From positions 1-26,901 of IMG/VR virus record IMGVR_UViG_3300011114_001026: a stretch of DNA of 26,901 bases; one strand, 5' to 3'. Below, one piece after another: positions 21,740 through 26,901 of this stretch. How positions within the stretch are numbered: position 1 is the stretch's first letter; every line of letters starts with the position of its first letter. Origin of the DNA: a virus. The notes beneath the pieces were generated by a model that did not search any database, had not been told where the DNA came from, and was given only the letters and a program-made list of their open reading frames with translations. Made by a program: the position numbers and the translations under genes.

Positions 21740-23518
21740 TTGGTACTTCATTCTGGAACAGGCGCTATCGATATTGGAGTTTCTATAGCGAAAACTATCA
21801 CAATCGGAAATGCAACCGGAGCTACAGCACTACAATTGACATCAGGGTCTGGAGGAATTACATTAACTCCTACAAATGCAACATTTGCGTTGAATACGGG
21901 TACAGGTGCTCTTAATATAGGAACTGATGCTGCAGCAAAAACTATCACAATCGGTAATAGCACAGGAGCGACAGGTGTAGTCATCAATTCCGGTACTGCA
22001 GGAATTCAAATCGGCACTAATGCAATTGCTCAAACAGTCACTATCGGCAATCAGACTGGGGCTAGTGCAGTAGTTATTGATTCAGGTTCAGGAGCGATCA
22101 CTATCGGGACTGCAATAGCAAAAGTCATTACGATGGGGAATGTGACCGGAGCTACAGGAATTGCACAATTAGTCGGAACAGGAAATTTTTCTTTAGATGG
22201 TGTGACAAATTCTACATATACAGTTGGAGCAAGTACCACAACAGGAACAATTACTATTGGCGGTACCGCACAAACAGGAGATATTGTTTTAGGTAGGTCT
22301 TCAGGAACAAATGCAATAAAAATTGGAAATGGTGCAGGTGCTACCACATTAAGCTTATGCGCAGTTCAAGTTGCAGGAGCCATTAATATGGGTACTGCAA
22401 TGACAACAGGAACCATCACAGTAGGTGGAACTGGAGCTCAAACAGGAACAATTGCAATTGCACCAGGAACTGGAGCTCAGACTGTACAGATCGCAAGTTC
22501 TACAGGTGGAAAAACTGTACAAATTGCAAATGGAGCTGGAGCAAATATTGTCACTATCGGATCAGTAACAGGTGCTTCATCTCTTGATTTAAAAGCAGGA
22601 TCAGGTAATTTTACTTTAAATGGAGACCCTGCAACTACATATACAGTTGGAGCAAGTACCACGACAGGAACTATTACACTTGGAGGTACTGCACAGACAG
22701 GAACGATTACTTTAGGTAGTTCTTCTGGAACAAATATCGTTGCAATCGGACAAGGAACAGGAGCAACCACAGTCAATGTTGCCACAGGAGCAGGTAGTGC
22801 AAAAGCTGTTAATATATCTACAGGTGCAGTTGCAAATGTCACGACAATAGGAACAGTTTCAGGAGCTTCTAGTCTTTCTTTATTAGTGGGAACAGGAAAT
22901 TTTTCTTTAGATGGAGCTGCAACTTCAGCATATACTTTTGCACCTTCGACTACTTCCGGAACAATAAATATCGGAGGAACAGGTGCAAATACAGGTGTTG
23001 CTACATTATTTGGAGGCACAGGCGCACAAACGATAAATGTTGCCAATAACACCGGAATTAAAACGATTAATATCGCTGGTGATTCAGCAACATCAGCAAA
23101 TATCATCCGAATCGGAACAGGTGCCGGAGCTCAAACATTGACCTGTGGCTCAACAAATACCACTAGCACAACCACTATTCAAGCGGGATCAGGAAATGTT
23201 AATGTTTCAGGATCACATTTAGCAATTACTTCAGCTGCAAAAACTCTTATCGTTAACGGAGGAGCAGTAACCGATTTCATCGGAACAGGTGTATTGACCG
23301 CAGGAACACAAACAATCGCAAATACAAATATTGCAACAGGTGATGTAATTATTATTACTCGTACAGCAGTTAATGCATCTACGACATTAGGAGAATTTAC
23401 ATACACAATAAGTAACGCAACCAGCTTTACAGTGACAAGCGTAATACTTGGAACTCCTGGATCAACACAAACAGGCGACGTAAGTTCATACGCATATTTC
23501 ATCGTAAGGCCATCTTAA
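21740..23518 (+). CDS. Repetitive tail fibre, shaft and tip, after the in-frame TGA
   Basis: Same frame as the fibre N-terminus; the open frame resumes at 21719. If translated on its own it would start at TTG 21740, with AGGA at 21727-21730 nine bases before it. The 592 residues are Gly/Thr/Ala/Ser-rich with about ten copies of a TIGN-TGAT-like unit, each two short strands, as in a beta-helical trimeric shaft. Larger units (FSLDG-...-TYTVGASTTTGTITIGG-AQTG) recur 141 codons apart. The last 100 residues change composition (GDVIIITRTAVNASTTLGEF) and form a likely tip that ends IVRPS. Probably binds the host surface. Confidence 0.8.
   Translation: MVLHSGTGAIDIGVSIAKTITIGNATGATALQLTSGSGGITLTPTNATFALNTGTGALNIGTDAAAKTITIGNSTGATGVVINSGTAGIQIGTNAIAQTVTIGNQTGASAVVIDSGSGAITIGTAIAKVITMGNVTGATGIAQLVGTGNFSLDGVTNSTYTVGASTTTGTITIGGTAQTGDIVLGRSSGTNAIKIGNGAGATTLSLCAVQVAGAINMGTAMTTGTITVGGTGAQTGTIAIAPGTGAQTVQIASSTGGKTVQIANGAGANIVTIGSVTGASSLDLKAGSGNFTLNGDPATTYTVGASTTTGTITLGGTAQTGTITLGSSSGTNIVAIGQGTGATTVNVATGAGSAKAVNISTGAVANVTTIGTVSGASSLSLLVGTGNFSLDGAATSAYTFAPSTTSGTINIGGTGANTGVATLFGGTGAQTINVANNTGIKTINIAGDSATSANIIRIGTGAGAQTLTCGSTNTTSTTTIQAGSGNVNVSGSHLAITSAAKTLIVNGGAVTDFIGTGVLTAGTQTIANTNIATGDVIIITRTAVNASTTLGEFTYTISNATSFTVTSVILGTPGSTQTGDVSSYAYFIVRPS
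22213..22990 (+). repeat. Long in-frame direct repeats in the fibre shaft
   Basis: A segment beginning TACATATACAGTTGGAGC at 22213 recurs almost unchanged at 22636 (offset 423 bases, 141 codons), with the similarity running on for over 100 bases through TGGAACAAAT and the A/C-rich end. A third, weaker copy starts near 22926 (TATACTTTTGCACCTTCG). Shorter units with the ACTATC-GGAAAT core are spread over about 21640-23100. Confidence 0.85.
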
Positions 23519-23537
23519 GTCCGATGTAGTAAATATG

Positions 23538-23563
23538 AAATACCCCAGATGTTTGGGGTATTT
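23538..23563 (+). terminator. Hairpin terminator after the repetitive fibre
   Basis: AAATACCCC (23538-23546) pairs with GGGGTATTT (23555-23563) around an eight-base loop; the three T end the right arm. It lies 20 bases after the fibre stop and would end the long late transcript. The A-rich left side lets it work for the opposite strand also. Confidence 0.7.
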
Positions 23564-23593
23564 CCGAATATTAATAAATATGGAGATGGTTAC

Positions 23594-23779
23594 ATGAAGG
23601 TAAAACATAAAATTGAAATTTTTTTAGAAAATTATCCTTGTGTTGTCTTGTGTGAAAATGATTTTCCTATCGGACAACTTTATGATTTTGCGTGTGCTTT
23701 AAAACATTTTGCTACTGAGAAAATCAGCGAATATGAATCAAAAAAAGAAGAAAAGGTTCCCGATGAAAATGAAAGATAA
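23594..23779 (+). CDS. Small protein, 61 residues
   Basis: GGAG at 23582-23585 supports this ATG; a longer reading from 23549 begins inside the terminator. The product (MKVKHKIEIFLENYPCVVLC, then a helix with LYDFACALKHFATEK) is alpha/beta with two Cys early and a Glu/Lys-rich end. Possibly a fibre-assembly or regulatory protein; the family is not recognised. Confidence 0.65.
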   Translation: MKVKHKIEIFLENYPCVVLCENDFPIGQLYDFACALKHFATEKISEYESKKEEKVPDENER

Positions 23780-23882
23780 AAAAAAGAAAAAAGTTGTCGT
23801 TAATAAAATGAAAGAAAATGTAGGCATGATTCCAAATGATAAAAGTGTTATGATTAAAATAAAAAAAGGGAAATGTCAATGA
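23763..23882 (+). CDS. Very Lys-rich small peptide, 39 residues
   Basis: It overlaps the previous gene by 17 bases and the next by ATGA. The product begins MKMKDKKKKKVVVNKMKENV and ends IKIKKGKCQ, over a third lysine. There is no clear separate ribosome-binding site beyond the coding A/G run. The fitting overlaps on both sides support it; its composition could also arise from A-rich non-coding DNA. Confidence 0.4.
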   Translation: MKMKDKKKKKVVVNKMKENVGMIPNDKSVMIKIKKGKCQ

Positions 23883-24223
23883 CAGAAGAATTAATGAGCG
23901 TTCAATGCGTTCCAAAGTCTGAATTTAACCCTGCTTCGTTAACAGGTTCATATCAACCACTGAATGGATCAGGGTTTTCTGATCCAGTAAAAGTTTTGAA
24001 ATTGTATAACGGAAGCACAACGGTTTCTATAGATATCAGTTTAGACGGTGTGACCGCTCATGATTTTATTCCTCCCATGGGGACTCTTATCGTGGATTTT
24101 CAGTCTAATCATGCAAATTCTGCAAGTTTTGGAACAGGAACTCTAAATGTAAGAAAAAATCAAATTCTTTATGGAAAGACTGCCTCTAATCCATCATATC
24201 TTCAAATTATAGGATATTTTTAA
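23879..24223 (+). CDS. Small virion-type beta protein, 114 residues
   Basis: The ATG at 23879 is preferred over 23873 because it makes the usual ATGA overlap and lies nine bases after AAGGGA. The chain is beta-rich ([20 protein letters not shown], then an [12 protein letters not shown] segment) and ends YLQIIGYF. It lacks a signal peptide. It lies just before fibre-base genes, so a fibre connector or capping role is plausible. The next gene starts in TAATG overlap. Confidence 0.65.
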   Translation: MTEELMSVQCVPKSEFNPASLTGSYQPLNGSGFSDPVKVLKLYNGSTTVSIDISLDGVTAHDFIPPMGTLIVDFQSNHANSASFGTGTLNVRKNQILYGKTASNPSYLQIIGYF

Positions 24224-24711
24224 TGTCACAATTTTTCCAAGGGGTTACTGCTGGGATTCTTCCTCCTGTAGTCCCCACCAGTTTTTTGACAGATGATGGA
24301 AATTCTGCGATTCCTGCTGCAAATGTGATTAATGTCTATACTCCTGGAAATGGAACTTCTGGAATACAAACCACATCTTCCGGAAATACAATTACGATCA
24401 CACTTAATGAACTTGCTTCGAATTATGTTAATGTCACTGCTGCAATGAGTCCTTACACTGTGACTGAAAGCGATTATTACATATCATGCGATTCAACTTT
24501 GGGAACTATCATTATCAATCTTCCAGATGCTCCAACTGAAAATCGTCAATTCATTATTAAAGATCGCACAGGACAAGCCTCAGTCAATACAATTACAGTA
24601 AAAAGTTTAACCTTAGCTTCTACAGTGGATCTATCTCCTTCTTACATGTTTACGGACAGCTTTGAATCACTTGAACTTTTATATCATTCATCTAATTACG
24701 AATCATTTTAG
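24223..24711 (+). CDS. Tail fibre base-type protein, 162 residues
   Basis: The N-terminus ([21 protein letters not shown]) is of the kind that joins fibres to the virion. Residues about 78-128 match the beta domain common at the start of phage fibres: [20 protein letters not shown], then [20 protein letters not shown]. It ends soon after this domain, so it looks like a free-standing base on which the following large fibre could sit. TAATG overlap with the gene before; six bases to the next. Confidence 0.75.
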   Translation: MSQFFQGVTAGILPPVVPTSFLTDDGNSAIPAANVINVYTPGNGTSGIQTTSSGNTITITLNELASNYVNVTAAMSPYTVTESDYYISCDSTLGTIIINLPDAPTENRQFIIKDRTGQASVNTITVKSLTLASTVDLSPSYMFTDSFESLELLYHSSNYESF

Positions 24712-24717
24712 GAGATT

Positions 24718-26649
24718 ATGGCAAACGTCGGAACGGCAGCAGCCGGAAAAACACTTGTTGGAGCAGGTACAGGAGTCAGTCCTACTTTTGTTGATATCGG
24801 AACAAATAGCGGATTGACAAATCATGCAGTTGTGTTAGCTCAAGGAAATAATGCTTTTACAAATACTTCTGCAGCATTTAACGGACAAGTCCTAATAGGA
24901 TCTACGGGTTCAAATCCGAATTTTGCAACTATAACTTCTACCGATGGGTCTATTACATTTTCTTCTGGTGCAAATTCTCTGAATATGGCAGTGACAAGCC
25001 CTTTAACTTCTTTAGTAGGTCAAGATGGTATTAGTGTCAGTACAAGTTTAGGAATTACAACAGTCACTCCTAGGGGAGCAGGAACACGAAATATGTTCTT
25101 GGGTCAAAGTGCAGGAAACTTAACTTTATCCGGAAGTTCAAATGTTGGATATGGCTATCGCTCTGAAGTGGCATTAACTACTGGATCAAATAATGTGGCT
25201 ATGGGGACAGACACTTTATCTGCATGTACAACAGGAGAAAACAATGTTGCAATAGGATATCAGGCATTAAAAGGTCACTCCAATAGCATCAACAATACTG
25301 CCGTGGGATATGATGCCATGGAGCTTGCGTCAGTTGGATCTCTTAATGTATGCATCGGCTTGTATTCTGGTCGTTATTGCAGCACCAGTAATAATGTCGG
25401 AGTGGGCTATGGAGCAATCGCAGGAAATTCTTCTACTGGAGGTGGTAATTGCGTCGGAGTGGGGTTTAATGCATTAATCTCAAATAACGGAACAGAAAAT
25501 ACTGGTGTAGGTTATAACGCCCTAGCAAGGATAAGCACAGGAGCTTATCATGTATGTTTAGGTAGATATGCAGGATACAACTATACAGGAGCTGAATCAA
25601 GTAATATCTGTTTAGGAAATCAAGGGACCACTGGGGATTCAAATACAATAAGACTGGGTTCTCCAGGATCGGGACTGGCAGAACAAGATAAATGTTTCAT
25701 TGCAGGTATCACTGGTGTAACAGCTGTAGGTGAACCAGTAGCTGTTGGATCTACAGGGAAAATGAGTGCATTGGGATTTGGAACATCAGGTAATTTATTT
25801 GTATCAAATGGTGCGGGAGTAAGCCCTACTTGGCTTGCCACTGCAAATAATAGCATTCTTTCTACAAATGGATCGGGAATTCCATCTTTAGGAACCAGTT
25901 TATCTAATGATTACACCTTTACTTCATCTACATCAGGCGCTAATCGAGTTGTTACTATTTCCCATACCAGTAATACCGCGTCCTCTGGTGCTTCAGAAAA
26001 TATTTCTGTAGCGGGGACTTCTGGTGGAGATGCTTGGACTCAATATACAGTAGGTACATCAAGAAGTTACTCTATAGGGCCGGATACTAGCGATTCTTCG
26101 ATTTTAAAAATCAATACAGATTCTGACGGAACTGTAGACCCATCAAGTGGAACGAATTTATGGAAAATGACCTCAAGTGGTGTAGTAAATATGCCACTTC
26201 AACCTTCATTTTTAGCGAGCTTAAGTGCAACTCAAAGTAATGTAACTGGAGATGCAACAGTATACCAAGTAGTTTATGATACGGAAATCACGGATCAGGG
26301 GAGTAATTACAATAATGGAACTGGAACTTTTACTGCTCCTGTATCAGGAAATTATTTATTGATTCATTCCGCAAATTTTTCTGATGCTACAGCTAGTTTT
26401 ACAATTGCACAAGTTAGAATTGTTACAACTGCACGAACTTTTATACAATATGCATCTGATCTAGGAACGGTTTATGAAAAATATACCGGCACTAATACAG
26501 TGAATGCATTTTGTTCCATTATTGCTCCCATGGCAGCCAATGACACAGCAACATTTAGCGTGTTAGCAGCTGGTTCTACTAAAACTACAGATGTACTTTT
26601 AACCTCAACTTGTTCCACTTCTTATTGTTCTGGATATTTACTTTGTTAG
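24718..26649 (+). CDS. Large fibre with YadA-head-like repeats and C1q-like tip
   Basis: AGGAGA precedes the ATG. The 643-residue protein has (1) an N-terminal Gly/Thr/Ser shaft (1-120) with linker units such as GAGTGVSPTFVDIG; (2) residues about 125-302 with YadA/Hep_Hag-like head repeats (SNVGYG, NNVAMGTDTL, NNVAIGYQAL, NNTAVGYDAM and others), which form a trimeric beta roll; (3) a second shaft (about 350-490); and (4) about 495-643, a C1q/TNF-like jelly roll with YDTEITDQGSNYNNGTGTFT, APVSGNYLL and a Cys-containing end (CSTSYCSGYLLC). Such trimers bind receptors. Both domain assignments are by pattern. Confidence 0.85.
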   Translation: MANVGTAAAGKTLVGAGTGVSPTFVDIGTNSGLTNHAVVLAQGNNAFTNTSAAFNGQVLIGSTGSNPNFATITSTDGSITFSSGANSLNMAVTSPLTSLVGQDGISVSTSLGITTVTPRGAGTRNMFLGQSAGNLTLSGSSNVGYGYRSEVALTTGSNNVAMGTDTLSACTTGENNVAIGYQALKGHSNSINNTAVGYDAMELASVGSLNVCIGLYSGRYCSTSNNVGVGYGAIAGNSSTGGGNCVGVGFNALISNNGTENTGVGYNALARISTGAYHVCLGRYAGYNYTGAESSNICLGNQGTTGDSNTIRLGSPGSGLAEQDKCFIAGITGVTAVGEPVAVGSTGKMSALGFGTSGNLFVSNGAGVSPTWLATANNSILSTNGSGIPSLGTSLSNDYTFTSSTSGANRVVTISHTSNTASSGASENISVAGTSGGDAWTQYTVGTSRSYSIGPDTSDSSILKINTDSDGTVDPSSGTNLWKMTSSGVVNMPLQPSFLASLSATQSNVTGDATVYQVVYDTEITDQGSNYNNGTGTFTAPVSGNYLLIHSANFSDATASFTIAQVRIVTTARTFIQYASDLGTVYEKYTGTNTVNAFCSIIAPMAANDTATFSVLAAGSTKTTDVLLTSTCSTSYCSGYLLC

Positions 26650-26657
26650 GAGACAAA

Positions 26658-26901
26658 ATGAAACTTTTCGAAAATGGTATAGATATTACAGATTTAGATG
26701 AAAAATACCTTAAAGATAGACTTATAGATATTGAAGATTGGATATATAAGGCTCTCCTTGGTCAGATAGATTATTGTAAAGATGAATTTGAAAAAAGATG
26801 GATGCCAACAATAATGAATGATACATCCATCGATTCCATACCCAAGAATAAAGATGAATTACATAAATTGATATTCTCTCATAATGATTATAAGACGAGA
26901 G
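26658..26901 (+). CDS. Hypothetical protein, 3' partial
   Basis: AGGAGA is placed before the ATG, eight bases after the fibre stop. The open frame (MKLFENGIDITDLDEKYLKD, then a DWIYKALLGQIDYCKDEFEK segment) runs without stop to the window edge, giving 81 visible residues: acidic, helical and soluble. Such genes may encode fibre chaperones or other tail factors; nothing identifies it. Confidence 0.65.
   Translation, partial: MKLFENGIDITDLDEKYLKDRLIDIEDWIYKALLGQIDYCKDEFEKRWMPTIMNDTSIDSIPKNKDELHKLIFSHNDYKTR

Noticed and set aside
22477-23106. Long minus-strand open frame (209 residues) opposite the fibre shaft
   Set aside because: It lies antisense to Gly/Thr/Ala repeats; its Val/Pro/Ala-rich product is the mirror of the repeat codons, with no ribosome-binding site. 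The other minus frames at 21748, 22051 and 23179 are the same effect.

Overview
The window looks like part of an AT-rich, tightly packed genome of a tailed double-stranded DNA phage (free phage or prophage) with podovirus-like head and tail genes. Recognisable parts are a PBSX-type large terminase, a P22-type portal, a coiled-coil scaffold, an N4-gp56-like major capsid protein, a P22 gp10-like tail hub and a P22-style cluster of probable DNA-ejection proteins. The host cannot be read from the sequence. TGA, TAA and TAG all end genes here, so the standard bacterial code applies. No integrase, repressor, lysis cassette, tRNA, rRNA or CRISPR array was found, so lifestyle cannot be assigned.

Region 1 (1-3162, plus strand) is an early, replication and recombination block. 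It holds the C-terminal part of a protein with three 14-residue tandem repeats, a small winged-helix-like protein, an unknown protein, a PD-(D/E)XK nuclease (DUF1064-like), two small unknown proteins and an ERF-type single-strand annealing protein. A hairpin terminator (3313-3342) separates it from the late genes.

Region 2 (3422-9770) is packaging and the head shell: small terminase, large terminase, portal, two short proteins, a 204-residue unknown and the scaffold. Two minus-strand insertions interrupt it. One is a duplicated pair of short membrane/coiled-coil proteins (5201-5673), transcribed from a divergent promoter region that it shares with the portal gene. The other is a possible gene (8772-9041) resembling the helix-hairpin-helix domain of the RNA polymerase alpha C-terminus.

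Region 3 (9771-20997) is the capsid and the tail: a 234-base structured leader, major capsid protein, a probable decoration protein, several small head proteins, connector, tail hub, a fibre with a gp53-like tip, and a chain of overlapping ejection-type genes ending in a KTSC-domain protein. Three proteins here carry an FCCH-like beta module.

Region 4 (21053-26901) is host recognition. A very repetitive fibre gene is split by an in-frame TGA exactly where its repeat calls for a GGA glycine codon. After a terminator come three small genes, a fibre-base protein, and a large fibre that combines YadA-head-like repeats with a C1q-like tip. The last gene is cut by the window end. Most late genes overlap through ATGA, TAATG or TGATG, which suggests translational coupling.
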